DNA of 64,000 nt from Sphingobacteriales bacterium (GCA_012270485.1 JAAXIF010000020.1:136501-200500), one strand, 5' to 3'; counted from the stretch's first letter, positions 44,626-53,599 are shown. Notes: generated from the sequence alone by a model not told the origin. Made by a program: numbers and translations.

Positions 44626-45281
44626 AAGATGGCTATGAAAAATGAACAATTGACCAGGATATTCAATATTGAAAGTAGTGACCAAAGGTGGATATAAAAC
44701 TCAACCTGGTGTTCAAATGAAAATTGTTTGAACACATGAATAAAACCACGAAAGGTAAAATAGGCAAACAAAGAAAAACAAAGCAGCAGATCAGTTTTTT
44801 TATACCTGTCTGCTGCCTCATTCCATGTCAGTTGAGTCACTTTATCGATGCTTAACCAAATAACGACGAGCGAAGAGAAAATCCTAAAAATAGAATTACT
44901 GGTCGAGATACTGTTCCAATAGCCATTATCCAGTATCCAAATCAATATACCCAAAGTACAGGCACCCCATATCCAGCGATTGGTTGGTTGTTGAATCCGG
45001 AAGAAAAACCATAGATAACCCAAATACTCTATCAGCGTATAGATATTCGAGTTCACCAAATTGGTTCTATACAACCTGATCAGTATAAAACTCAAACTTT
45101 CATTCAAGAGACCAATGATCAGGATGCATAGAAATGGTAAGTATCGCTGGTGTATGTGCCGGTACCTTATTACCGCCATGGTAGCAGGTAATACAATGGA
45201 AAAAGCAGAAATGGATGCCAGCAAATACAAATTCATGTTTAGCCATTTAAGGGAGACGGGGGTGGGCAGAGGGGTGGACAT
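44595..45281 (-). CDS. Multi-span membrane protein, possible sensor for the adjacent kinase
   Basis: A 228-residue protein with about seven hydrophobic spans and no recognised family. Spans include NLYLLASISAFSIVLPATMAV, LPFLCILIIGLLNESLSFIL, WIWGACTLGILIWIL and LWSLLSILNILVNCSFFIAIL. The start could be ATG 45281, which overlaps the previous gene by 43 bases, or ATG 45236 (MNLYLLAS), just past that gene's stop; I keep the longer form for reference. Its 3' end overlaps the kinase start. The overlaps suggest coupled synthesis of a sensing unit. Confidence 0.7.
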   Translation of the reverse strand: MSTPLPTPVSLKWLNMNLYLLASISAFSIVLPATMAVIRYRHIHQRYLPFLCILIIGLLNESLSFILIRLYRTNLVNSNIYTLIEYLGYLWFFFRIQQPTNRWIWGACTLGILIWILDNGYWNSISTSNSIFRIFSSLVVIWLSIDKVTQLTWNEAADRYKKTDLLLCFSLFAYFTFRGFIHVFKQFSFEHQVEFYIHLWSLLSILNILVNCSFFIAILWIPKSPTTR

Positions 45282-45571
45282 TGTAAAGCATCCTCTAAAA
45301 TAATGCCCTGATCCTCTTGACTGCTGACAGGGTTCAATGGGGGAAGTATATCCTGTCCGTTTTCATCGGCTGCTACTAAAACACAGCAGATACGGTTATC
45401 CGTCTTTCTTCCCAAATATATGCGAAAAGATTTGCATTCGTTTTGCTCCAATAATGCTTTGACGGAAGCGGCTGAAAAAGTTTCGGAATAGGGCATATCA
45501 GGTCCGGGGTTTTCCCTGAATCTGCTGGTGTAATCAATAGCTTGTTGCAATGAAATTTGATTGGGTTTCAT
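45239..45571 (-). CDS. Small protein with a Cys/Pro-rich C-terminal tail
   Basis: A 110-residue protein, no signal peptide. The middle FRIYLGRKTDNRICCVLVAADENGQDIL looks like a compact alpha/beta core; the tail ends LQCPPLCPPPSPLNG. I recall similar short Bacteroidota proteins ending in CPPxC motifs but know no function. It is the first gene of the leftward operon with the membrane protein, kinase and regulator. Its 3' end overlaps the long reading of the membrane-protein gene. Confidence 0.65.
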   Translation of the reverse strand: MKPNQISLQQAIDYTSRFRENPGPDMPYSETFSAASVKALLEQNECKSFRIYLGRKTDNRICCVLVAADENGQDILPPLNPVSSQEDQGIILEDALQCPPLCPPPSPLNG

Positions 45572-45597
45572 ATGATTTATTTTTTGTGCAAGCTACT

Positions 45598-45653
45598 GGT
45601 GGTGAATACTTTTAACAAGGTGGTAAATACCCTAAAAGTTGGTGGTAAATACT
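45598..45653. promoter_or_regulatory. Three direct repeats in the divergent promoter region
   Basis: GGTGGTGAATACT (45598-45610), GGTGGTAAATACC (45619-45631) and GGTGGTAAATACT (45641-45653), starting 21 and 22 bases apart, about two helical turns. They lie between the kinase operon and the AraC gene. They are likely binding sites for the AraC protein or the response regulator. Confidence 0.65.
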
Positions 45654-45712
45654 CTTTTTTGGAAAGAAAGCTTTTATCCCTTCCCATGAATACTTAGTTT
45701 AGGTTCCTCCGT

Positions 45713-46648
45713 ATGTTCCTTGTATTGAATAACCATCGTATCCAATGGGAGAGGCAAGTGCCACCCGGCTGGGAACTGATTCATATCCCGGGAACGGAAC
45801 TACGCTCCTGTAACACCCCTCATGGTATTGCTATATTATCGGAAGTGCAGATAGGCCTCTATTTATTTTCCATGCTCTATTTGTTTCGAAAAACACAAGC
45901 CCCCTGGCAGTTAAGATTGGCTAATGCTACCGCTTTTCATTGTGTATTTAGTTGCTCAGGTCAATGGCATGTACAATGTTCTCCAACAATTCAGCACTGT
46001 TTAACACCCTCTCAGTGCTATTGTTGGAAAGGATCTTCTTTTGAAATAGAACCCGTTATGGAAATCGGTACCATGTTGCAACTGTTATGGATCAGCAGTC
46101 AGGAACCACCCTTATCCATGAAGGCAACTGATAACGGAATTTTTGTACAAGCCAATGCAGGCATCTTAGAACAAATATTACAGTTAACACAGACTTCTTT
46201 TTTTCCTCAACCACGAGCATTTCATGAAAAGTTGATACAGGATCTATTCCATTCCATTCAAATTGTTGCTAGCCAACCACATCACTTTCCACATCGCTAT
46301 ACAGCTGCAGAATTGGAAACAATCAGAAGGGTGGCCATGCAGATGGAAAAGCATATCGATCAGCACCAATCCATTGCTGAATGGGCAGAGTGGAGTGGTT
46401 TGAATCGTCAAAAATTAATGGAGGGGTTTAAGTCTTTGTTCGGTACAACCATCTATGGATATTACCAAAACAAACGAATGCAGTATGCAAAAGAACTTTT
46501 ATTGACCACTGATCAACCCATAAAATTCATTGCCAAAAAATTAGGCTATCGCAACACGACGAATTTTTCGATTGCATATAAAAAGTTTTTCGGAATAACA
46601 CCGGGAGGCATGCGCAAAACAGGAGTGGATGCATCCACTCTCATATAA
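45713..46648 (+). CDS. AraC family transcriptional regulator
   Basis: A 311-residue regulator. The N-terminal 200 residues are an uncharacterised sensor domain; the C-terminal 100 residues are the double helix-turn-helix: SIAEWAEWSGLNRQKLMEGFKSLFG for the first and PIKFIAKKLGYRNTTNFSIAYKKFFGITP for the second, ending in PGGMRKTG as usual. It is divergent from the two-component operon and 42 bases upstream of the redox membrane protein gene. The three 13-bp repeats before it are plausible targets, including for autoregulation. Confidence 0.88.
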   Translation: MFLVLNNHRIQWERQVPPGWELIHIPGTELRSCNTPHGIAILSEVQIGLYLFSMLYLFRKTQAPWQLRLANATAFHCVFSCSGQWHVQCSPTIQHCLTPSQCYCWKGSSFEIEPVMEIGTMLQLLWISSQEPPLSMKATDNGIFVQANAGILEQILQLTQTSFFPQPRAFHEKLIQDLFHSIQIVASQPHHFPHRYTAAELETIRRVAMQMEKHIDQHQSIAEWAEWSGLNRQKLMEGFKSLFGTTIYGYYQNKRMQYAKELLLTTDQPIKFIAKKLGYRNTTNFSIAYKKFFGITPGGMRKTGVDASTLI

Positions 46649-46690
46649 GTTGCTGCAAGTTGCATAATGGGCAGTCAGTAGTTTGGTCTT

Positions 46691-47146
46691 ATGAAACGCA
46701 AGATCTATTTCCTCATTTGTTTTTTGCTGGTTCTACTATTTAGTTATACCGGTTTACAAAAGTGGATGCATATGCAAAAGACCCTTTATAATATGCGCAA
46801 TCAGCTGTTTTCAAGACCGGTGGCTGATACGTTGGCTTATGGATTGCCTTTTGTAGAAATGGGGGTGGCGATTTTATTGATTTTTGTATCCACCCGAAAG
46901 CTGGGTTTATACCTTTCTTTCCTCCTCCTATTTCTATTTACAAGTTATGTAGCAGCCATATTATTGGGTGTATTTCATCGGGTGCCTTGCTCCTGTGGCG
47001 GCATCATTGATAGTTTGGGTTGGACAGCACATTTATGGTTGAATCTTTTTTTTCTTTTCATCAGTCTAATAGGTATTCGATACCATACAATATTCATGCA
47101 TGAAACGGGGGTAGCCGAAAAACCGAACCAGAGTAGGCAATATTGA
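46691..47146 (+). CDS. MauE/DoxX-like redox-associated membrane protein
   Basis: A 151-residue protein with four spans (YFLICFLLVLLFSYTGLQKW, LPFVEMGVAILLIFV, LYLSFLLLFLFTSYVAAILL, LWLNLFFLFISLIG). Between the third and fourth spans lies VPCSCGGIIDSLGW; this CSCGG motif is typical of MauE-like and DoxX-type proteins that pass electrons or disulfides to periplasmic thioredoxins. The next gene starts 17 bases downstream and encodes a secreted two-cysteine protein, a possible client. Confidence 0.8.
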   Translation: MKRKIYFLICFLLVLLFSYTGLQKWMHMQKTLYNMRNQLFSRPVADTLAYGLPFVEMGVAILLIFVSTRKLGLYLSFLLLFLFTSYVAAILLGVFHRVPCSCGGIIDSLGWTAHLWLNLFFLFISLIGIRYHTIFMHETGVAEKPNQSRQY

Positions 47147-47163
47147 TCATTAAATTTTATCGT

Positions 47164-47415
47164 ATGAAAAAGTTTTCAATTTTTCTCTTGATGGCATTGG
47201 TCACAGGTATGCTCAGTGCTTTTACCCATTCCAACAACACTTCGTTGACGGATGCATATGGGTATGTTGATGGAACATGGGTTGCTGTTGATCGCTCCGA
47301 AGTCGGGGTAACTTTTATTTGTGAGCAAGGCGGTACGTATTGTTTGTACAATACGCAGAATTTCAATGACCCTGTTATTGAAACTGAGGGGACACATTTT
47401 GAGTTGATTCCTTAA
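47164..47415 (+). CDS. Small secreted two-cysteine protein (DUF6520-like)
   Basis: An 83-residue protein from ATG 47164 with signal MKKFSIFLLMALVTGMLSAF. The mature part of about 60 residues has WVAVDRSEVGVTFICEQGGTYCLYN: two cysteines separated by six residues, likely a disulfide. It resembles the DUF6520 group of small exported Bacteroidota proteins often found next to MauE-like genes, but family membership is from memory. It could be a structural or signalling peptide precursor. A strong terminator follows. Confidence 0.65.
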   Translation: MKKFSIFLLMALVTGMLSAFTHSNNTSLTDAYGYVDGTWVAVDRSEVGVTFICEQGGTYCLYNTQNFNDPVIETEGTHFELIP

Positions 47416-47438
47416 GGTTGTTACTCCATCTACTAGGA

Positions 47439-47470
47439 ATAAGAGGGATCCCATGATCCCTCTTATATTT
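47439..47470. terminator. Terminator after the small secreted protein gene
   Basis: ATAAGAGGGATC, loop CCAT, GATCCCTCTTAT, then ATTTT. Ends the AraC-MauE-secreted-protein unit; the TlpA operon converges from the other side. Confidence 0.85.
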
Positions 47471-47637
47471 TAAGGTATCCTATATTGGGTGGGTCATTAT
47501 CTCTTACCATCTTGTATACATGTTTAAGTAGACTTATTTGTTAAGACCTGTGTTGAATGAGAGTGTATCCTTTTGTTACATACAGCCTCATTTTACCAAA
47601 TGTTATTCTACCTTATATTTTCTAATCAGACTTTTTT

Positions 47638-49137
47638 TTATTGCATCGATTGCTCCAAGAGTTGCATAAAATGCTTTTTATCTGTTGGATTGACTGGGTT
47701 GGGTGGATTGGTAGAGATGAGTTTTCCATTCGGATCAATGATCAGCATCCTAGGGCTAGCAGTAAAGCCATAATGAAGGATCAATGGATGATTGGTACCT
47801 TTTCCTTCAGTATATAAATTGATATTATCGGGTTCGGTATACTTACCGGAAGCCACACTTTTTAGCCAGGTATCACGATTTTTATCTTTACTGATACTCA
47901 TAAAAATAATCTTGTCTTTTTCCTTCCATTCTTTTTTTACTTGCTTGAGTCCTACTGCCAATTGCATACAGGGCAAACAGCCTGTGTCCCAAAAATCAAT
48001 CACCACTGTTTTCCCTTTGAAAGAAGCGATGCTGACTTTTTTTCCTTTTGTATCTGTAAGTACAAAGGGGAATACAGGGCTGCCAATTCCAAACTTTGAC
48101 GCGGCATCGCTTATAAAATTTGCATATTGTGGTTGTGTCATCCGGCTACTGCTTTCTTGCAACTGGGTACCCATACCCGTAACTTCAAACCCATGAGTCA
48201 TATAATAGGCAGCAAGTGTAGCGATGGCTTTTTCTAATTGAAGCGGGCTCTCTTTTTCGAACCATTCCCAATAACTCTTGGCATCCAGTTGCCCTGAAGA
48301 CTTGTATTTGATGTCTTTTGATGATCTATGGATGAGGTAATGCATATAGTACATGGAATGATTACGTCCCGAGTGGGAGACTTTTTTTAACCAGGGATCT
48401 GCTGCCATTTGTTGATTGAATACCTGTTGAATCGCTTTGTTTCGCTCAGCAGCATCGGGATATTTATTACTGTATGCTTCAAAAGCAGTTATCTGTCCAA
48501 GGAGGCCGGTTTGTTGCTGGTAACAGATATCTGCAAGCAGTACATCATAAGCCAAATTGCTAAGTTGCTGTTTCCATGACTGCAAAATTGCTTCTTTTTG
48601 TTGGAGGTCGCTTGTAATGAGTTGTTTTACAATTGGGAAGAATCGGTCAAAATACAAGGTATCCCATTGTGGGGGATAAGGGATTCCTTTTTGTATGATC
48701 ACTCTTGTTAAACTGTCCAAGGATTTTCTAATTGCGTATTTAGCGATGGATGTACCGGCATATTGGATATTGGTTTCTTTGTTCACTGCTTCATTGGGTT
48801 GGAACAGGATTGAAATGGTATCTCCGGGTTCTACGAGATAATTGTATTGACTCCAAAAAGTGTTATTTGCAAATTTGATATCCATATAGGCAATGGAATC
48901 AAAAGAGGGAAGCTTCCAAACTACTTGTCCATTCCGGGGAATCAGTTTTGTGGTGATGGCCATTTTGTTACTACTTCCCAGCTTATGCGGATACAAATAG
49001 GTAGTAATTGTATCGGTTTGATGAGCCGGTATTTGTAGGGTCAGGATACTGTTCTTGGATTGGTTTTGTGATCTTCCTACTTGTGTAAGAATAAATAAGC
49101 AAGTGATTAAAAGGATGCTTTTATGAATGGTATACAT
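47638..49137 (-). CDS. TlpA family thiol-disulfide protein, tandem copy 1 (operon-distal)
   Basis: A 499-residue secreted protein: signal MYTIHKSILLITCLFILTQVGRS, an N-terminal beta-rich domain (about residues 30-125), a helical middle domain (130-345) and a C-terminal thioredoxin-like domain with the redox pair in DFWDTGCLPCMQLAVGL. TlpA proteins reduce or isomerise disulfides in the periplasm. The C-terminus ends LLEQSMQ, the native end, unlike copies 2 and 3. Residues 1-116 and the thioredoxin domain are near-identical to the other copies; the middle differs most. It is the last gene of the SusC-SusD operon. Confidence 0.88.
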   Translation of the reverse strand: MYTIHKSILLITCLFILTQVGRSQNQSKNSILTLQIPAHQTDTITTYLYPHKLGSSNKMAITTKLIPRNGQVVWKLPSFDSIAYMDIKFANNTFWSQYNYLVEPGDTISILFQPNEAVNKETNIQYAGTSIAKYAIRKSLDSLTRVIIQKGIPYPPQWDTLYFDRFFPIVKQLITSDLQQKEAILQSWKQQLSNLAYDVLLADICYQQQTGLLGQITAFEAYSNKYPDAAERNKAIQQVFNQQMAADPWLKKVSHSGRNHSMYYMHYLIHRSSKDIKYKSSGQLDAKSYWEWFEKESPLQLEKAIATLAAYYMTHGFEVTGMGTQLQESSSRMTQPQYANFISDAASKFGIGSPVFPFVLTDTKGKKVSIASFKGKTVVIDFWDTGCLPCMQLAVGLKQVKKEWKEKDKIIFMSISKDKNRDTWLKSVASGKYTEPDNINLYTEGKGTNHPLILHYGFTASPRMLIIDPNGKLISTNPPNPVNPTDKKHFMQLLEQSMQ

Positions 49138-49146
49138 ATGATTGAT

Positions 49147-50661
49147 TTAAAGGGTTATCTGGGATTTTGTTGATTGCTCCAAGAGCTGCATAAAATGCTT
49201 TTTATCTGTTGGATTGACAGGGCGAGGTGGATTGGTAGAGATGAGCTTTCCATTCGGATCGATAATCAACATCCTAGGACTGGAAGTAAAGCCATAATGA
49301 AGGATCAATGGATGATCGGTACCTTTTCCTTCGGTATATAAATTGATATTATCGGGTTCCGTATACTTACCGGAAGCCACACTTGTTAGCCAGGTATCAC
49401 GATTTTTATCTTTACTGATACTCATAAAAATAATCTTGTCTTTTTCCTTCCATTCTTTTTTTACTTGCTTGAGTCCTACTGCCAATTGCATACAGGGCAA
49501 ACAGCCTGTGTCCCAAAAATCAATCACCACTGTTTTCCCTTTGAAAGAAGCGATGCTGACTTTTTTTCCTTTTGTATCTGTAAGTACAAAGGGGAATACA
49601 GGGCTGCCAATTCCAAACTTTGACGCGGCATCGCTTATAAATTTTGCATATTGTGGTTGGGTCATCCGGCTACTGCTTTCTTGCAACAGGGTACCCATAC
49701 CCGTAACTTGAAATCCATGATTCATATAATAGGCAGCAAGTGTAGCGATGGCTTTTTCTAATTGAAGTGGGCTTTCTTTTTCGAACCATTCCCAATAGTT
49801 CTTGGCATCTCTTTGTCCCAGATCGTTGTACTTGATAGCTCTCAATGATTTACGAATGAGGTAATGCATATAGTACATGGAATGATTACGTCCCGAGTGG
49901 GAGACTTTTTTTAACCAGGGATCTGCTGCCATTTGTTGATTGAATACCAGTTGAATCGCTTTGTTTCGCTCAGCAGCATCGGGATATTTATTACTGTATA
50001 CTTCAAAAAAACCCATTTGCGCCAAGAGTCCGTTTTGTTGAAAATAACAGATATCAGCAAGCAGTACATCATATGCCAATTTGCTGAGTTGAAGACGCCA
50101 CTGCTCTAAGATTGCTTCTTTTTGTTGGAGTATATTTTGATTGTCTTGTTGTGCCAAAGGGAAGAACCGGTCAAAATACAAGGTATCCCATCGTGCGGGG
50201 TATGGGGCTCCTTTTTGTGCAATCGCTATTGTTAAACTGTCTAAGGATTTTTTAATTGCGTATTTGGCGATGGATGTACCGGCAAATTGGATATCGGGTT
50301 CTTTTTTCCCTGCTTCATTGGGTTGGAACAGGATTGAAATGGTATCTCCGGGTTCTACGAGATAATTGTATTGACTCCAAAAAGTGTTATTTGCAAATTT
50401 GATATCCATATAGGCAATGGAATCAAAAGAGGGAAGCTTCCAAACTACTTGTCCATTCCGGGGAATCAGTTTTGTGGTGATGGCCATTTTGTTACTACTT
50501 CCCAGCTTATGCGGATACAAATAGGTAGTAATTGTATCGGTTTGATGAGCCGGTATTTGTAGGGTCAGGATACTGTTCTTGGATTGGTTTTGTGATCTTC
50601 CTACTTGTGTAAGAATAAATAAGCAAGTGATTAAAAGGATGCTTTTATGAATGGTATACAT
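49147..50661 (-). CDS. TlpA family thiol-disulfide protein, tandem copy 2
   Basis: 504 residues, same domain order as copy 1 with the pair GCLPC. The last residues TKSQITL are encoded by DNA copied from the end of susD, read in another frame, and replace the native SMQ end. Differences from copy 3 concentrate near residues 173-215 (for example DNQNILQ here, DDLNKLQ there) and a few sites near 300-345. It starts nine bases after copy 3 ends. Confidence 0.88.
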   Translation of the reverse strand: MYTIHKSILLITCLFILTQVGRSQNQSKNSILTLQIPAHQTDTITTYLYPHKLGSSNKMAITTKLIPRNGQVVWKLPSFDSIAYMDIKFANNTFWSQYNYLVEPGDTISILFQPNEAGKKEPDIQFAGTSIAKYAIKKSLDSLTIAIAQKGAPYPARWDTLYFDRFFPLAQQDNQNILQQKEAILEQWRLQLSKLAYDVLLADICYFQQNGLLAQMGFFEVYSNKYPDAAERNKAIQLVFNQQMAADPWLKKVSHSGRNHSMYYMHYLIRKSLRAIKYNDLGQRDAKNYWEWFEKESPLQLEKAIATLAAYYMNHGFQVTGMGTLLQESSSRMTQPQYAKFISDAASKFGIGSPVFPFVLTDTKGKKVSIASFKGKTVVIDFWDTGCLPCMQLAVGLKQVKKEWKEKDKIIFMSISKDKNRDTWLTSVASGKYTEPDNINLYTEGKGTDHPLILHYGFTSSPRMLIIDPNGKLISTNPPRPVNPTDKKHFMQLLEQSTKSQITL

Positions 50662-50670
50662 ATGATTGAT

Positions 50671-52185
50671 TTAAAGGGTTATCTGGGATTTTGTTGATTG
50701 CTCCAAGAGCTGCATAAAATGCTTTTTATCTGTTGGATTGACAGGGCGAGGTGGATTGGTAGAGATGAGCTTTCCATTCGGATCGATAATCAACATCCTA
50801 GGACTGGAAGTAAAGCCATAATGAAGGATCAATGGATGATCGGTACCTTTTCCTTCGGTATATAAATTGATATTATCGGGTTCCGTATACTTACCGGAAG
50901 CCACACTTGTTAGCCAGGTATCACGATTTTTATCTTTACTGATACTCATAAAAATAATCTTGTCTTTTTCCTTCCATTCTTTTTTTACTTGCTTGAGTCC
51001 TACTGCCAATTGCATACAGGGCAAACAGCCTGTGTCCCAAAAATCAATCACCACTGTTTTCCCTTTGAAAGAAGCGATGCTGACTTTTTTTCCTTTTGTA
51101 TCCGTAAGTACAAAGGGAAACACAGGGCTGCCGATTCCAAACTTTGATGCAGCATCGCTTATAAATTTTGCATACTGTGGTTGGGTTATCCGGCTACTAC
51201 TTTCTTGCAACAGGGTACCCATATCCGTAACTTGCAGCCCATAAATCATATAATAGGCAGTAAGTGTAGCAATGGCTTTTTCTAATTGAAGCGGGCTTTC
51301 TTTTTCGAACCATTCCCAATAACTTCTGGCATCTCTTTGTCCCAGATCGTTGTACTTGATAGCTCTCAATGATTTACGAATGAGGTAATGCATATAGTAC
51401 ATGGAATGATTACGTCCCGAGTGGGAGACTTTTTTTAACCAGGGATCTGCTGCCATTTGTTGATTGAATACCTGTTGAATCGCTTTGTTTCGCTCAGCAG
51501 CATCGGGATATTTATTACTGTATGCTTCAAAAAAAATCATTTGTACCAGAGGCTCTTTCTGTTCTAAATAACAGATATCTGCGAGCATTACATCATACGC
51601 CAATTTGCTGAGTTGCAGACGCCACTGCTCTAAGATTGCTTCTTTTTGTTGAAGTTTATTTAGATCGTCTTGTTGTGCCAAAGGGAAGAACCGGTCAAAA
51701 TACAAGGTATCCCATCGTGCGGGGTATGGGGCTCCTTTTTGTGCAATCGCTATTGTTAAACTGTCTAAGGATTTTTTAATTGCGTATTTGGCGATGGATG
51801 TACCGGCAAATTGGATATCGGGTTCTTTTTTCCCTGCTTCATTGGGTTGGAACAGGATTGAAATGGTATCTCCGGGTTCTACGAGATAATTGTATTGACT
51901 CCAAAAAGTGTTATTTGCAAATTTGATATCCATATAGGCAATGGAATCAAAAGAGGGAAGCTTCCAAACTACTTGTCCATTCCGGGGAATCAGTTTTGTG
52001 GTGATGGCCATTTTGTTACTACTTCCCAGCTTATGCGGATACAAATAGGTAGTAATTGTATCGGTTTGATGAGCCGGTATTTGTAGGGTCAGGATACTGT
52101 TCTTGGATTGGTTTTGTGATCTTCCTACTTGTGTAAGAATAAATAAGCAAGTGATTAAAAGGATGCTTTTATGAATGGTATACAT
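50671..52185 (-). CDS. TlpA family thiol-disulfide protein, tandem copy 3 (operon-proximal)
   Basis: 504 residues, 17 bases downstream of susD, so this is the original place of a tlpA gene in a SusC-SusD-TlpA operon. Signal peptide, N-terminal beta domain, helical middle and C-terminal thioredoxin domain with GCLPC. Ends in TKSQITL like copy 2. The middle domain has its own variant patch (MLADICYLEQKEPLVQMIFF). The partner thiol source may be a MauE-like protein such as the one encoded at 46691. Confidence 0.88.
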   Translation of the reverse strand: MYTIHKSILLITCLFILTQVGRSQNQSKNSILTLQIPAHQTDTITTYLYPHKLGSSNKMAITTKLIPRNGQVVWKLPSFDSIAYMDIKFANNTFWSQYNYLVEPGDTISILFQPNEAGKKEPDIQFAGTSIAKYAIKKSLDSLTIAIAQKGAPYPARWDTLYFDRFFPLAQQDDLNKLQQKEAILEQWRLQLSKLAYDVMLADICYLEQKEPLVQMIFFEAYSNKYPDAAERNKAIQQVFNQQMAADPWLKKVSHSGRNHSMYYMHYLIRKSLRAIKYNDLGQRDARSYWEWFEKESPLQLEKAIATLTAYYMIYGLQVTDMGTLLQESSSRITQPQYAKFISDAASKFGIGSPVFPFVLTDTKGKKVSIASFKGKTVVIDFWDTGCLPCMQLAVGLKQVKKEWKEKDKIIFMSISKDKNRDTWLTSVASGKYTEPDNINLYTEGKGTDHPLILHYGFTSSPRMLIIDPNGKLISTNPPRPVNPTDKKHFMQLLEQSTKSQITL

Positions 52186-52202
52186 ATGATTGATTTAAAG
52201 GG

Positions 52203-53582
52203 TTATCTGGGATTTTGTTGAATTTGGCTTTGCTCGATTTCTTCTGCCGGTATGGGCAGGGTATACAGGGGACTATTGGGTGGCAACGTGATCGTATTGC
52301 CATTTAAGACTCTAATCAAGCTAATAGATGCACCTTCACTATTGAATCTTTTGAGATCCAACCAACGATGTCCACGCCATACCAATTCTTTTCTTCTTTC
52401 CGTCAGCACTTTGTTCAAAGCATCATTTGCATTGATGGCAGTCAATGGCTGAAAAGTGCCTATGCGGAATCGTTTGGCTAATAAAGTATTAAGATCTGTC
52501 ATGGCTGCTTGGGTATTACCTGCCCTAGCATAGGCTTCTGCTCTTATTAAGTAGATTTCATCCGTTGCCAATCCGGTAAAGACAAAAACAGTTCCACTAT
52601 ATCCTCTTTTGAATCCGATATCATTTCCGGAAATGCTTCTAAAGAAAATATTCCTGCGAAGGTCATTGGTTGCATAGGAGCGGTAAAGTGTTGTATCTGC
52701 CCATGCTACAGCAGAAATAGTTTGTAACAAACTATAATTGTTGGCCTGGCAATAGTAGATGGTTTCATCGTTTGATCTTGGAAATGGGGTGACAGCAGTT
52801 GCACTGATGGTATTGTAATCTATCAATGACCGGTACAACTGTAGACTGCTGTCTGCAAAAAGTAATGCGCGATCGTATTGTTTGGTGTACAAACAAACCC
52901 TTGCCAATAAACCATAAGCAGCAGCTTTAGAAGGTCGATTTTTTTCTGTAATGGGTTGCTGAAGAGATAATAATCTGACTGCTGTTGCTAGATCCGTTTC
53001 TACTTGATCAAATCCTTGTTTCAGTGAGGACCTTGTAAAAATCTTATTAATGTCGGTACTTGTTCTGAGCGGAATACCCAATTGTGTTGTTGCAGTCTGT
53101 GGATGATAGGCCGGTGCAAAATGTTGTAAAAGACTTGTAAATGCATAGGCTCGCAAAAACAAGGCGGATCCTTTTATATCATTCAAAAGTGGTTGCTCTG
53201 ATTGGAGCGGTTTGATCTTCTCACATTGTTCCAAAACGATATTTGCATACAATACCTGTTGGTAAGGAACAGACCAATCACTGTTTTGTCGAATTGAAGC
53301 ATACAAATCTTTCTCCCAACTATAGGCATTTCTTTCCAATAGGTTTGCAGCCAACCAGTTGGTAGAGGAGAGATAATAGTTATCAGCAGAGAGTTCACCC
53401 AAGCCCGGTGAAAAGGTAAAAATATTGGTATTGTCAAGTAACCATCTCAGCTCTTCCAAGGAAGTGGGTATGATGATACCACTATTGGGTTTCTTTTCTA
53501 AAAATTCTTTTTTTGAACAAGCGAAAGTCATCCATGCGATGGTAGAAATATATAGGATGGTAATGATGTTTTTTATTTTCAT
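52203..53582 (-). CDS. SusD/RagB family outer-membrane nutrient-binding lipoprotein
   Basis: A 459-residue lipoprotein with signal ending TFACSKKEF (lipobox Cys). TPR-like helices and the C-terminal RRKELVWRGHRWLDLKRFN segment are diagnostic of SusD/RagB. It forms the lid on the SusC barrel encoded just upstream and captures the substrate. It is shorter than most polysaccharide SusD proteins (500-600), and no glycoside hydrolase is nearby, so a peptide or small-molecule ligand is possible. Its last 36 bases recur at both tlpA junctions. Confidence 0.9.
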   Translation of the reverse strand: MKIKNIITILYISTIAWMTFACSKKEFLEKKPNSGIIIPTSLEELRWLLDNTNIFTFSPGLGELSADNYYLSSTNWLAANLLERNAYSWEKDLYASIRQNSDWSVPYQQVLYANIVLEQCEKIKPLQSEQPLLNDIKGSALFLRAYAFTSLLQHFAPAYHPQTATTQLGIPLRTSTDINKIFTRSSLKQGFDQVETDLATAVRLLSLQQPITEKNRPSKAAAYGLLARVCLYTKQYDRALLFADSSLQLYRSLIDYNTISATAVTPFPRSNDETIYYCQANNYSLLQTISAVAWADTTLYRSYATNDLRRNIFFRSISGNDIGFKRGYSGTVFVFTGLATDEIYLIRAEAYARAGNTQAAMTDLNTLLAKRFRIGTFQPLTAINANDALNKVLTERRKELVWRGHRWLDLKRFNSEGASISLIRVLNGNTITLPPNSPLYTLPIPAEEIEQSQIQQNPR

Positions 53583-53599
53583 GATCTTTTTTTTGAGGG

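Larger units (their letters stand above)
47638..52221. repeat. Tandem amplification of the tlpA gene (1524-bp unit)
   Basis: Three head-to-tail units with starts at 49137, 50661 and 52185, exactly 1524 bases apart. The 36 bases after each start codon on the plus-strand side (49138-49173, 50662-50697, 52186-52221) are the same sequence; the last of these is the true 3' end of susD. So each junction carries a fossil of the susD end. Confidence 0.9.

Noticed and set aside
47638..52185. Assembly artefact as explanation of the tlpA triplet
   Set aside because: The copies differ at many middle-domain positions and the two end types differ (SMQ versus TKSQITL), which a simple duplication of reads would not give.
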